Of a stretch of DNA of 37,583 nt, positions 1 through 7,778 are shown one piece after another. Source of the DNA: a virus; the IMG/VR virus record IMGVR_UViG_3300009488_000039, positions 1 to 37,583 of that record. One strand, given 5' to 3'. Within the stretch, counting starts at the first letter, position 1. Each line of letters starts with the position of its first letter. The position numbers and the translations under genes are program-made. The notes beneath the pieces are model-generated. The model was not told where the DNA came from and searched no databases. It saw only the letters and a list, made by a program, of their open reading frames with translations.

Positions 1-1029
1 GCCTTGCACGTATGATTCAGCCAGACCCTCCAGCACAGCTCGGTCGCCGTCGTACACAGCGGCGGCTATGTTACCAGCCAGCTGTTCCACAGATTCCTGA
101 GGTCCTTCCTGCGCAAGTCCTTCTGATGCTGCGCCACGAACAGCGCGTTGAGTTCTACCTAACCCTGCTTTACCTGTGATGACTGGTTGGAGGTATCGAC
201 CAGCCGCCGCCGATATTGCCCCGACCGCAACACCACCAATGAGAGGGGCAAGCCCTTGGGCTTCGCGGACGAGTTGATCCCTCGCGGCTTCCGGTGAATC
301 CATTTCTTGGAGTAGTTCTGCATATCTCGGTGACTCCGCGATGAGTTGGTCCTCAGGCATCTCCATTATACCGTCGGTAATATCGTTAGCGATAAAGCCG
401 ACAGATAGTCCACCTTCGGATGCACCGAGGTAGGTAATAGCGCCGGGGATTTTGAGGCGCATCATGACAGCGCCGGGGATAATAGTGCCGACCATCATCG
501 GCAGTGATTCCCAGAACTTATAGAGGACAGCTTCACCTACATCAAGTGGGCCACCCTTCCAGATTGTTTTGTCGGGATCGAGCGTAAGAAATTCTGCGCC
601 TTTCTTCTCAATCGCGTCGGGAGGCATCATATCGTAGATGTTCTCTCGGTACGCTCTCAGCTCACCACGTGTACCCTGTAGCCTAGAGGCTACATCCCCC
701 AGAAACTCTTGACCAGCACCGGGTTCCTCAGGAGCAAGCTGCCGTGCAGCGTACTCGACACCACCGACGAGTGCTTCAGCACCCATCGCAGTACCAGTCT
801 TTGTGAGGTCGGCCAGATTACCGAGGACACCTTGTTCCTCAGGGCCACCCCCAAAATCACCTATTGGTAAAGCACTTCGTCTTGGGGCCGGGGCCGGGGC
901 CGGGGATGCACTTGGAGCGCTCTCCTGTATATCGAGCGCACGCTGTTGGGTCCTGTCCTCTAACTCTATTGGATCATAGTCGGGGACAGGGCCAAAAAGT
1001 TCTTCGTACCTTTTTCTGAACGATGCCAT
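1..1029 (-). CDS. Large virion (injected) protein, N-terminal part only
   Basis: The start codon is at 1029 and the frame stays open to the left edge, so about 343 N-terminal residues are visible and the C-terminus is missing. The protein begins MASFRKRYEELFGPVP, followed by an Ala/Pro-rich linker. Further on it has two hydrophobic, Gly/Ala-rich stretches (around WESLPMMVGTIIPGAVMM and APLIGGVAVGAISAAAG) that could be membrane-active. It is the last visible gene of the structural operon, directly after two other probable internal virion proteins. In podoviruses this place is usually held by the large ejected proteins, sometimes with a transglycosylase domain. No catalytic motif is visible in this part, so the role is inferred from position and composition. 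Confidence 0.6.
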   Translation of the reverse strand, partial: MASFRKRYEELFGPVPDYDPIELEDRTQQRALDIQESAPSASPAPAPAPRRSALPIGDFGGGPEEQGVLGNLADLTKTGTAMGAEALVGGVEYAARQLAPEEPGAGQEFLGDVASRLQGTRGELRAYRENIYDMMPPDAIEKKGAEFLTLDPDKTIWKGGPLDVGEAVLYKFWESLPMMVGTIIPGAVMMRLKIPGAITYLGASEGGLSVGFIANDITDGIMEMPEDQLIAESPRYAELLQEMDSPEAARDQLVREAQGLAPLIGGVAVGAISAAAGRYLQPVITGKAGLGRTQRAVRGAASEGLAQEGPQESVEQLAGNIAAAVYDGDRAVLEGLAESYVQG

Positions 1030-1032
1030 AAC

Positions 1033-3321
1033 TTATCGGCGCGATAGGAGTCGATCCAGTTCGTCGAGAATGTCATCTGGACCAAGGCCGTCCTTGTATG
1101 CTTTCACGATGAACTCGCCGATCTCCATATTATCGAGGCTCGGGTACATTCGCTTGGCACGCGCACCTACAGCAGAGAGAGAATTAAAGTCGTCTGGGTC
1201 TACGTCGGGATCGTTGTAGATGATCTCGTTAAGCTGATCTGCTGTACCGCGATAGTCAGACTCTCTCAAGGGAGTGCCGCCTGCTGCTGTTGCTTCTGCA
1301 GCGCGGGCACGACCCTTTGCAGCTGCACCAAGGTCAGCTCGGTAGTCAGCTTCGCTCTGTGCTGTCATCTTGCCAGTTTCTTCGTACTCACGAATCTGCT
1401 GCTCCATCTCTCGCCAATCTTTTGTCCATGTACGCCACGCGGAAGGGTTGGTCGCGTTCTCTGCCATCACAGCTAGGGTCTCAGGTGTGATAGCCATAGT
1501 CTTACCATCGTTGATCGGCTCACCAGTTTTTTCATCCTTACCCATGCCCATCAATATGGGCTGGCCGCTCTCGCCTTTAGTTATGCCGAACCGTACATCT
1601 GTACCGTTGGGGAAGTACGAGTATGCGGCGTACATTGATCGTGCAGCGCTTTGTCCGTCACCGGCTACGAGAAGTCTCTGTGCTTGGTTCAGGTACCGAA
1701 GGAACCCACGCTGTTGCTGTTGGTCAATCGCCAGCATGGCAGCGTTGGGGTCTTGTCCCTGAGTAATAGCATAAGCAGCGGCGGAGTACCGCTCTTTCTC
1801 CCAATCCTCAACACTATGTGACGGCATATCCTCAGGCATGACGCCCTGCATCTCTGGACCCGCCATATCTATCTCGGGATCATCCTGTGCGGGAGCTGTG
1901 ATAGCTTGGTTGGGTGGACCATCTGGAGAACCGCCTGCGGGTTGATCAGGTGCAGGTTGGTCAGGTGAAGGTGCGGTAGGTGCAGGTTGGGCTGCTGTCT
2001 CATCTATCCCTGAAAGTTTGTTGACAACCCAATTTGATATGTCATCTGCGTAGCCCATCGTAATTGCATCGCCGATCTCTTGTAGTGTCCCAAGACCCCG
2101 CGCAAGAACATCGCCACCGAGGCGTACCAACTCGTTCTCGTCTCCAATCGGGTCCATACCCAACAGCTTTCTGTAGGTTTCGGTTTCGGTCAATCCAATC
2201 TCTGGATCAGTTATGTCCTGTCCAGTCGCTAAAGCACCGGCTGTCTTACCAAGATACTCCGCACCCTTCATGGCTGCAGGTAAGGCTAAAGCTCCTACAC
2301 CTCCGGATGCAACGATACCTTTAGCTCCACCGGCTTTGGTAGCGGCGGCGATCCTAGATAATGTCGGTGGCTTTTTGGCTTTTACCGCTACCTCTCGACC
2401 AGAGATAGCGCTTGTACGTGTCTTTGCAGCGGTCTCGGCGGCGGGCTTGGCTGGCTGGCGCTTAGCCTGATCACGTGCTACATCTTCCATTGGGGCTTTC
2501 GGTGCGGCAGGTGCTTCCGCTCTTGCGCCTGCTCTCGCTCTCTGCTCTCGAAGCTGCTTGGCACGTTTGAGTGCTTTCTCGTCTTCTGTTAAAGGACCGC
2601 CATCTTGCAGTGGCAGTGCAGTGCTGGCGGTGCTGCGGACATTTATCGGGGGCGTTGAGCGGCCACCATTTGCTAGCGTCTGTGGAACGCGATGGAGAGC
2701 AGATGAATAGTTACCGCCGTCAGCGAACATTACGCCGCCTCCCGGTATCTGACCAGTAGTCCTTCCCGGTGTTGATCGGTTGGCAGGTATGCCGCGTCCG
2801 CCATTAGCCAGTGGTGTTGGCTGCATCGACCTATTCACGCTCCCACCACCGTAATACGCCTTGACCATGTGGCGTACGGCACCGCCATGTTTATAAGCCT
2901 GTGGCTCTGGCTGCTGACGGAAGTCTGGTCCAAACCGACCCGTTGGTTGTGGCTGTTGCGCGATAGGCTGGATCACAGGTGCAGCGGCAGTGGGTGGGGT
3001 GCCGGGTTGAGTCTGCTCACCGCCACCAAAACCTATAGCACCACCGATAGCACCGCCGATCTTACCGGCCTGTTGCTTGGCCCAACCACCGAGCTTCTCG
3101 CCCCATGTTGGTTTCAGGTCGCCGCCGTAGTCCTCGAATTCTTCCTGCTCTGCCCTTCTTCGGAACTCATTAGCTCGTGACAGTTTGCCCTGTCGCTTCA
3201 GAGTGCCTTCAGCAATCTCCAAGTCAAGCGCTTTATTGATGCGCCTACGTTGGCGAGACTTCTGAACACCTGTGTAACCAGCACCGAAGCCTTCAGTGAA
3301 TGCAGCAAGTCCTTGGGCCAT
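1033..3321 (-). CDS. Probable internal virion (ejected) protein, 762 aa
   Basis: The 762-aa protein begins with a basic, helical segment (about residues 20-65). A low-complexity Gly/Pro/Gln region follows. Then comes a stretch (about 140-250) with repeated short GG motifs such as KHGGAV, LANGGRG, FADGGNY and LQDGGPL. An Ala/Lys-rich helical region, an acidic Pro-rich linker and a C-terminal helical domain (DPNAAMLAIDQQQQRGFLRYL) complete it. The start overlaps the previous stop as TAATG. No enzyme motif was seen. Position between two other candidate ejected proteins, and a composition familiar from podoviral internal proteins, suggest it is packaged in the head and injected with the DNA. A tail-associated role is possible. 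Confidence 0.6.
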   Translation of the reverse strand: MAQGLAAFTEGFGAGYTGVQKSRQRRRINKALDLEIAEGTLKRQGKLSRANEFRRRAEQEEFEDYGGDLKPTWGEKLGGWAKQQAGKIGGAIGGAIGFGGGEQTQPGTPPTAAAPVIQPIAQQPQPTGRFGPDFRQQPEPQAYKHGGAVRHMVKAYYGGGSVNRSMQPTPLANGGRGIPANRSTPGRTTGQIPGGGVMFADGGNYSSALHRVPQTLANGGRSTPPINVRSTASTALPLQDGGPLTEDEKALKRAKQLREQRARAGARAEAPAAPKAPMEDVARDQAKRQPAKPAAETAAKTRTSAISGREVAVKAKKPPTLSRIAAATKAGGAKGIVASGGVGALALPAAMKGAEYLGKTAGALATGQDITDPEIGLTETETYRKLLGMDPIGDENELVRLGGDVLARGLGTLQEIGDAITMGYADDISNWVVNKLSGIDETAAQPAPTAPSPDQPAPDQPAGGSPDGPPNQAITAPAQDDPEIDMAGPEMQGVMPEDMPSHSVEDWEKERYSAAAYAITQGQDPNAAMLAIDQQQQRGFLRYLNQAQRLLVAGDGQSAARSMYAAYSYFPNGTDVRFGITKGESGQPILMGMGKDEKTGEPINDGKTMAITPETLAVMAENATNPSAWRTWTKDWREMEQQIREYEETGKMTAQSEADYRADLGAAAKGRARAAEATAAGGTPLRESDYRGTADQLNEIIYNDPDVDPDDFNSLSAVGARAKRMYPSLDNMEIGEFIVKAYKDGLGPDDILDELDRLLSRR

Positions 3322-4349
3322 TAGCCTATCGCTCTCTGTTGTTCTGCGGGCGTGTGGAATTTCTCAAGTAGCTTATCGAAGAACTCCTCGCCCTTCGCTT
3401 GTACAACGTCAGCGGGGATCACATACTCACCGTCTGACAGGTATGCCGGAATCTGGTCATCGATACCGGAACCATCGCCCGGACCAGCGACATCACCTTC
3501 CGGATCGATGACTTCGTACTCGCCTTCGATGTAGCCGCCGTCGTTAATAGCCATAGCTGCGCCAGCAATACTGCCAATGCCTTGAAGCATCCCAGCAGTT
3601 TGTTGAACACCTGCGTTATAGCTCTGCATCTCGTTTCCAAAGCCCTGAGTCATGATGTTCGCGCCTTGGCCGTAACCCGACAAGGCTAGATTGCTGAACC
3701 CTTGGTTGCTCGTACGTCCTGCAATGCCCGACTGAGTGGTGGCTAATGCGCCCTGTTGAGCTTGCCCACCGGCTGCTCCAGCCCCGCCATACCACTGACC
3801 GGCACCAGTCAACACACCACGGCCAAGGTTGATCGCGTCACTACGAAGTTGCCGTCCTGTTCCCTCTACTTGCTGTCTGGCTGCACCGGCTGCACCGGCG
3901 GAGGCAGCGGCTTGCGCTGTTCGCACACCAACGTCAAGCGCGGCGTTGCGAGTTTGGGATGGATCAACACCGTATCTCTCAAGGCGTTGGAGAGCGTTCG
4001 TACGCTGAGCGTCAAACTGGCTGCTGACATCAGAGATCGCTCGTGCTTGTGCTTCAGCACGTCTCTGAGGTGTATCATATTCCTGCGCCTCTTTAACGAA
4101 GGCGTCTTCCATTGGCTTGAACAGAGTATTGTATCGCTCACGATCAGAACTCGCCTGCTCAAACTGCTCCCGCATAGCAGGAAGCTGAATATCCAGAACT
4201 TCTTGGAGAAGCGCTTGGTTCCTTGTATCTTGCTCCTTCGCCCAATCCAACTGCTCTCTAGCCGTCTCCTGATTGATACGAGCTACTTCCATGCTCGCTT
4301 CGGCAGCTGGCCCAAGATCGGGTGCGGGAGGTGGATCACTGCAACACAT
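3321..4349 (-). CDS. Probable internal virion protein with C-terminal GEYVIPADVV motif, 342 aa
   Basis: The 342-aa protein has a Cys-containing N-terminus (MCCSDPPPAP), a long charged helical region (about 20-150) and an Ala/Gly/Gln-rich middle (about 150-270) ending in a short hydrophobic helix. The C-terminus contains INDGGYIEGEYEV and the motif IPAYLSDGEYVIPADVV followed by EEFFDKLLEK. That LS-GEYVIPA-VV motif recurs, to my knowledge, in injected or core proteins of many podoviruses. A ribosome site (GAGGG) lies 7 nt before the ATG. The gene is coupled to the 762-aa protein by TAATG. Its size and place resemble T7 gp14-type channel proteins, but this is an analogy, not a detected homology. 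Confidence 0.6.
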   Translation of the reverse strand: MCCSDPPPAPDLGPAAEASMEVARINQETAREQLDWAKEQDTRNQALLQEVLDIQLPAMREQFEQASSDRERYNTLFKPMEDAFVKEAQEYDTPQRRAEAQARAISDVSSQFDAQRTNALQRLERYGVDPSQTRNAALDVGVRTAQAAASAGAAGAARQQVEGTGRQLRSDAINLGRGVLTGAGQWYGGAGAAGGQAQQGALATTQSGIAGRTSNQGFSNLALSGYGQGANIMTQGFGNEMQSYNAGVQQTAGMLQGIGSIAGAAMAINDGGYIEGEYEVIDPEGDVAGPGDGSGIDDQIPAYLSDGEYVIPADVVQAKGEEFFDKLLEKFHTPAEQQRAIG

Positions 4350-4352
4350 GTC

Positions 4353-4862
4353 TCAACCCTCTAACTTTTTCGTGTAGAAGATAGCGACGGGCTTGTACCC
4401 GCGCTTCTCCAGAAACGGTCCCAGATCAGGCCCACCAACGGGTGCCTTACTGGACATACCAATCATAGTGCAGCCGAGCTGCCTGAGTGCGTCTTCGGCA
4501 TAAGAGAGCATTGCCGGGGCTAGCTTCTGCCCTCGATGCTCCGCGACGACAAAAAATGCATCCTCCCGTGCCTGCTTCATCTGGGTGTGCATGTCGTTGA
4601 ATACATAGTACTGCAGGTAGCCTACCAGTGTCGAGCCTAGACGGACTGTAAACAGTATGAATTGCCCTGCTGCCTCGGACGCTCGGTAGCGGTCATACGA
4701 AGCATCGAAAGGAGTGTCGAGGTAGAGAGTCTCGGTCTCGTTGTAATGCGCCTCATGTAGTACTCGAAGCTCATCTTCAATATCCGCAAGACGCTCGATA
4801 CCAAAGATGGCATCCCCCGACGTGGCGGGTTGGAACGCATAGTACTTGTTAGTTTGGGGCAT
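4353..4862 (-). CDS. GNAT-family N-acetyltransferase
   Basis: The 169-aa protein fits the GCN5-related acetyltransferase fold. A beta strand (QFILFTVRLGSTLVGYLQYYV) is followed by the acetyl-CoA pyrophosphate-binding segment EHRGQKLAPAMLSYAEDALR, which carries the R-G-x-K/A signature. The C-terminal part has LGPFLEKRGYKPVAIFYTKKL, typical of the last strands. The substrate cannot be told from sequence. It starts by TAATG overlap with the preceding gene and precedes the internal virion genes. GNAT genes in this position are known from other podoviruses, where they could acetylate a host or virion protein after or before injection. The family call is good; the role is open. Confidence 0.75.
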   Translation of the reverse strand: MPQTNKYYAFQPATSGDAIFGIERLADIEDELRVLHEAHYNETETLYLDTPFDASYDRYRASEAAGQFILFTVRLGSTLVGYLQYYVFNDMHTQMKQAREDAFFVVAEHRGQKLAPAMLSYAEDALRQLGCTMIGMSSKAPVGGPDLGPFLEKRGYKPVAIFYTKKLEG

Positions 4863-5131
4863 TACTGCGACTGCCTCTCTAGGTATTCGAGGAACTTGGT
4901 AGAGAAGGCATCGACCTTTCGCTCAACTCGAACTTGGCTTTCCTTCATGACTCTAACTTCGGTCTGAAGTGTCACTACAGCAGGATGCTTGGAAGGGTCT
5001 TGGGCCAGCTCTCCCATTCGGCGCTCTACCTCAGTATTGATCCAGTAGGTACCGACTGTACCGAACACAGCAAGAAATGTGACGTACTCTGCGACCTTAA
5101 CAGCTGCAACTTTAACGGCGACGGGGATCAT
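4862..5131 (-). CDS. Small membrane-anchored coiled-coil protein in lysis cassette
   Basis: The 89-aa protein has one N-terminal hydrophobic helix (about residues 8-30, VAEYVTFLAVFGTVGTYWI). A charged helical region follows (TLQTEVRVMKESQVRVERKVDAFSTKFLEYL) that would form a coiled coil outside the membrane. It overlaps the upstream secreted-protein gene as ATGA. This topology, and its place after holin and lysozyme genes, resembles inner-membrane spanins (Rz-like), but the sequence is short for one and no spanin motif is conclusive. It could also be an auxiliary holin or an unrelated structural factor. Confidence 0.55.
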   Translation of the reverse strand: MIPVAVKVAAVKVAEYVTFLAVFGTVGTYWINTEVERRMGELAQDPSKHPAVVTLQTEVRVMKESQVRVERKVDAFSTKFLEYLERQSQ

Positions 5132-5529
5132 TGTTCCATTTCCATTAGCTCTGTCAAAGTCTGTTGGGCATACATCTTTCGGTTCTGCTCGTCCTCTTGC
5201 TGCTTACGAGCAACTGTTTCAAGTTTTTCGACTAGATTGTTATGTACTTCTACTTCTACTTCTTCGTGTTCCTCTTTTTCGCATACCAGTATAGGCGGTG
5301 GCGGTGGCGGTGGCCTCATGTTAGCTGCTACGCATTCCTCACGTGTAACGAAATGCTTTCTAACCTCCAAGATTCCGCAGCGCATAGTACCTGCCAGTTG
5401 GTATAAGCCCTTGGCATCGTACGCTTCAGCCGCACACCAATAGTCTAGGCGTGTGTTGCTGCTCCAGCAAGAGTCCGCATATGCGGAGGTGCAGAGTAAA
5501 AGTAAAGCGCTGGTTAGTATCGCTCTCAC
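5128..5529 (-). CDS. Exported protein with polyproline linker and coiled coil, 133 aa
   Basis: I place the start at the GTG at 5529: it overlaps the upstream stop as GTGA, has GGAG 5 nt before it, and begins a clear signal peptide (VRAILTSALLLLCTSAYADS). The longer upstream frame lacks a leader. The mature part has several cysteines (SCWSS, YWCAAEA, MRCGI, EECVA), a run of seven prolines, then a strongly acidic coiled coil (EEHEEVEVEVHNN). It lies between the holin candidate and a membrane/coiled-coil protein. A periplasmic lysis role, such as an outer spanin or spanin partner, is possible. There is no lipobox, and function is not established. Confidence 0.6.
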   Translation of the reverse strand: MRAILTSALLLLCTSAYADSCWSSNTRLDYWCAAEAYDAKGLYQLAGTMRCGILEVRKHFVTREECVAANMRPPPPPPPILVCEKEEHEEVEVEVHNNLVEKLETVARKQQEDEQNRKMYAQQTLTELMEMEQ

Positions 5530-5960
5530 TTCGACTCCACGTCTGAATCTCTCAGGCCGGGTGCGTTTAGTTTCGATGCGTTCTTGTGGCGTATACCATA
5601 GATCGCGAGGAAGATTGTAACGGTCAGTCCGACCGCCCAATACGGCATCTGTGCAAGATACTGGAAGCCGACCAAAACAGAGTCCTGTATACCCGGAATG
5701 AACGACCCGATGTATGGGTATAGTATGACGCCGAGGACGACCTCATCCTTGTAGCCGGAGTTGGCTATCTGAGCCATCTCCCAAGTATGGACGTTCTGTT
5801 GCTGCTGTACCTTGGCTAGCGCTGTAGCCTTCGCAACCTCTATCTTACCTTCCAACTTGGTAAGGGTGAGTTCTTGCTTGAGCTTCTGCCGATTATCGAA
5901 GTACTCGCCGATCTGCTCGGCAGCTCCGCCAGCCAAGAATTTTAAGATACCCTTTAGCAC
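5526..5960 (-). CDS. Putative holin (phage holin of the amphipathic-plus-TM type), 144 aa
   Basis: The GTG start at 5960 has AGGAG 6 nt upstream. An amphipathic start (MLKGILKFLAGGAAEQIGEYF) is followed by a charged helical stretch. Two hydrophobic segments then appear: EVVLGVILYPYIGSFIPG and PYWAVGLTVTIFLAIYGI, separated by VLVGFQYLAQM. The C-terminus is basic and polar. The pattern of a conserved W/YKDE...YP...FIPG...P-WA...YG matches a common phage membrane protein encoded beside endolysins and usually annotated as holin. Here it lies immediately downstream of the lysozyme gene. It probably forms the hole in the cytoplasmic membrane that releases the lysozyme. Confidence 0.65.
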   Translation of the reverse strand: MLKGILKFLAGGAAEQIGEYFDNRQKLKQELTLTKLEGKIEVAKATALAKVQQQQNVHTWEMAQIANSGYKDEVVLGVILYPYIGSFIPGIQDSVLVGFQYLAQMPYWAVGLTVTIFLAIYGIRHKNASKLNAPGLRDSDVESK

Positions 5961-5995
5961 ACATGGCTCCTACGTTAATAGGGCCATTCTACCTG

Positions 5996-6550
5996 CTATT
6001 TGAGGGTGTCGGCAAGCCCCATCAGGAATTTCGTGCCCCGGTTGTTCCAGCCTGCCGCGAACTTGGCTTGAAGGTTGAGGCCGAGTCCCTGTGCGACTTT
6101 CAGCTCCTTGTCAGATGAGACGAGACGGCCATACAGGCGAAGGCGGTAGGCGCAGACCTGTAAATACACGGCTATAGTGTTGGTACCGGCCACTTGGGTG
6201 AGTGTATTCGGTCCAATCCAGCCATCTTGCTTGGCTCCAATGGCCCGCTGTACCCACTTCGAGGCAGCGCGGACGCCGTGGTTCACACCGCAATCGACGA
6301 CGAGTGGAACCAACATGGGAGGCAGTTGGTGAAACTTCGGGCCGATGACGTACAGCTTCTCATAGAAGTCACGAGCCTGTGCCTCGGTGATAGCTTGTAC
6401 ATCCTGTTCAGAGACATCACGGCCACGGTACTCACCCCACGCCTTCAGGGTAATGCCCCACTTGGTGGGGCCACCCCGGTCGGCGGGATCGTTGGTGTAC
6501 TTATCCCAGCCCTCTGCCTTGAGGACATCGGTTATGATCTCGTCGATCAT
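5996..6550 (-). CDS. Endolysin: GH108 N-acetylmuramidase with peptidoglycan-binding domain
   Basis: The 184-aa protein belongs to the glycoside hydrolase 108 lysozymes, which cut the glycan strands of peptidoglycan. Near the N-terminus it has LKAEGWDKYTNDPADRGGPT followed by KWGIT; the Glu in AEGW is the expected catalytic acid. The C-terminal half carries the PG-binding motif WVQRAIGAKQDGWIGPNTL. No signal peptide is visible, so release should depend on the holin candidate just downstream. The start overlaps the upstream stop as ATGA. Length and domain order are those of a complete family member. Confidence 0.9.
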   Translation of the reverse strand: MIDEIITDVLKAEGWDKYTNDPADRGGPTKWGITLKAWGEYRGRDVSEQDVQAITEAQARDFYEKLYVIGPKFHQLPPMLVPLVVDCGVNHGVRAASKWVQRAIGAKQDGWIGPNTLTQVAGTNTIAVYLQVCAYRLRLYGRLVSSDKELKVAQGLGLNLQAKFAAGWNNRGTKFLMGLADTLK

Positions 6551-6828
6551 TTTTTCTTAATGGCCCGTAGGCGTTTGGACTTGACCTTTTTCTTTTTCGA
6601 GTTCGGCGTGCCGGGCGGCTTAGCCGGAGGGTTCGGTTTCTTGGGGTCTTTAGGAGGAGCGGTGCCGACGAGGGCAAGACTACCATTGCCGACCTCAAGC
6701 AAAAGTTGGTGCAGGATCAGAGCGCCTGCGGCGAAACACATCGGCACTGGTGCTTGGGATTTGGGGTCGGTCATGGCGAGGCCAGCTCCTACAGCTGCCT
6801 GCACTTGTTCTTTGGTGTAGTTTGCCAT
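6547..6828 (-). CDS. Small protein with hydrophobic core and Lys/Pro-rich tail, lysis operon
   Basis: The start is the ATG at 6828 (MANYTKEQ), 7 nt after GGAG; an upstream TTG frame would read through that ribosome site. The 93-aa protein has a hydrophobic stretch (VPMCFAAGALILHQLLLEV), then a Pro/Lys-rich linker and a C-terminus with many lysines. It is the first gene after a 58-bp intergenic gap with a candidate promoter. It is coupled to the lysozyme by ATGA. A holin or lysis-timing function would fit the position but only one weak hydrophobic segment is seen, so it is left as unknown. Confidence 0.65.
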   Translation of the reverse strand: MANYTKEQVQAAVGAGLAMTDPKSQAPVPMCFAAGALILHQLLLEVGNGSLALVGTAPPKDPKKPNPPAKPPGTPNSKKKKVKSKRLRAIKKK

Positions 6829-6853
6829 TGGGGTCTCCAATTAGTGGGCCTTA

Positions 6854-6882
6854 ATTAGACACTAATCGGTAGGGAAGTGCAA
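6854..6882 (-). promoter_or_regulatory. Candidate promoter for the lysis operon
   Basis: On the minus strand TTGCAC (6882-6877), 17-bp spacer and TCTAAT (6859-6854), 5 of 6 matches at -10 but only 3 at -35. It lies in the only gap between the fibre and lysis genes. An inverted repeat ATTAGTG/CACTAAT (6840-6866) overlaps the -10 and could be an operator. Confidence 0.4.
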
Positions 6883-6886
6883 GCTC

Positions 6887-7777
6887 TTATGCCAGTGTAA
6901 GGTCCACGATCCAGTCGGTGCCAGTATCGTCGGTGAACATCAGGATGTTAGGCGCGTCATCGCGTACCCATATCTGACCACGAGCAGTAACGCTGCTCAC
7001 TGCTGCTGCCCTTTCGGTCATAAGGAGCGGATCGCCCATTCGGAAGTGTGTAAAGCTGGAACCGAAGTCCATAAACACACTGTTGAAGTCGCTCCCGGCC
7101 AGCCCCATATTGGGGCCTTGGGCGGTGTACTGTAAAAACCATGTCGTGTCGTCCGACGGGTTGCGTAAATCAAGCTCGACACTCGGATCAAACTGAACAC
7201 CAGTAACGTCCGTAAACGTAATCTTGTTAGTGAATGTCACATCGCCGAGGACAGTCTGAGCAGCGACCAGAGCTTTCTGTAGATAAAACGAAGCATAGTC
7301 AGCGTCCACTGCAACGACCGCGCCAACTCTACCCACGAATGAATCGACATATAATCCTGCGTAGTCACCGACAACTGCAGTGACCGCACCCACCCTGCCT
7401 TCAAACGAATCGACACCGCCGCCACCGCCGCCGGGAATAGTTATGGTCTTGACGCCACCAGCGCCAGTTGCCGTTACACCTGCCCCAACAAAGTTAAGGG
7501 TATCGGCAAGGGTAGCAAGAGGGGTACCCTCATCCTCTACAGTAAGACTGCCGATGCCGCCGACCTCTAGGATAAGATCGCCCTCCTCGTTAATAATACC
7601 GAGGTCAACCAGCTCCCCGAACCGCACGAAAGAATTTAAGACATCACGATCTCTACGCTCATATGTTGCTATCGCTTCTCTGATGGTTTGTAGAGCAATA
7701 GTATGGGTAGCCGAATCATTGGTGATCTCGGGTATGCTCGGGTATGCCCTGTTTCCTATTGTAGTTAAGCTGGGCAT
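6887..7777 (-). CDS. Tail fibre / appendage protein with SFxGRVGAV repeats
   Basis: The 296-aa protein starts with a helical segment (TIREAIATYERRDRDVLNSF), has a Gly-rich hinge (PGGGGGGVDSF) and contains two copies of the motif DSFxGRVGAVxAVxxDYA. That motif is widespread in phage tail fibres and spikes just before the receptor-binding part. The C-terminal half is beta-rich (SVFMDFGSSFTHF, GQIWVRDDAPNILMFTDDTGT). GGAG lies 7 nt before the start. It directly follows the nozzle-like gene. It is probably a trimeric fibre or a fibre attachment piece; the receptor is unknown. Confidence 0.65.
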   Translation of the reverse strand: MPSLTTIGNRAYPSIPEITNDSATHTIALQTIREAIATYERRDRDVLNSFVRFGELVDLGIINEEGDLILEVGGIGSLTVEDEGTPLATLADTLNFVGAGVTATGAGGVKTITIPGGGGGGVDSFEGRVGAVTAVVGDYAGLYVDSFVGRVGAVVAVDADYASFYLQKALVAAQTVLGDVTFTNKITFTDVTGVQFDPSVELDLRNPSDDTTWFLQYTAQGPNMGLAGSDFNSVFMDFGSSFTHFRMGDPLLMTERAAAVSSVTARGQIWVRDDAPNILMFTDDTGTDWIVDLTLA

Positions 7778-7778
7778 C

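Noticed and set aside
3264-3278. TGTGTAAC in the 762-aa protein gene as a further palindrome copy
   Set aside because: The left arm matches at only a few positions; a single 8-base match is expected by chance over 28 kb.
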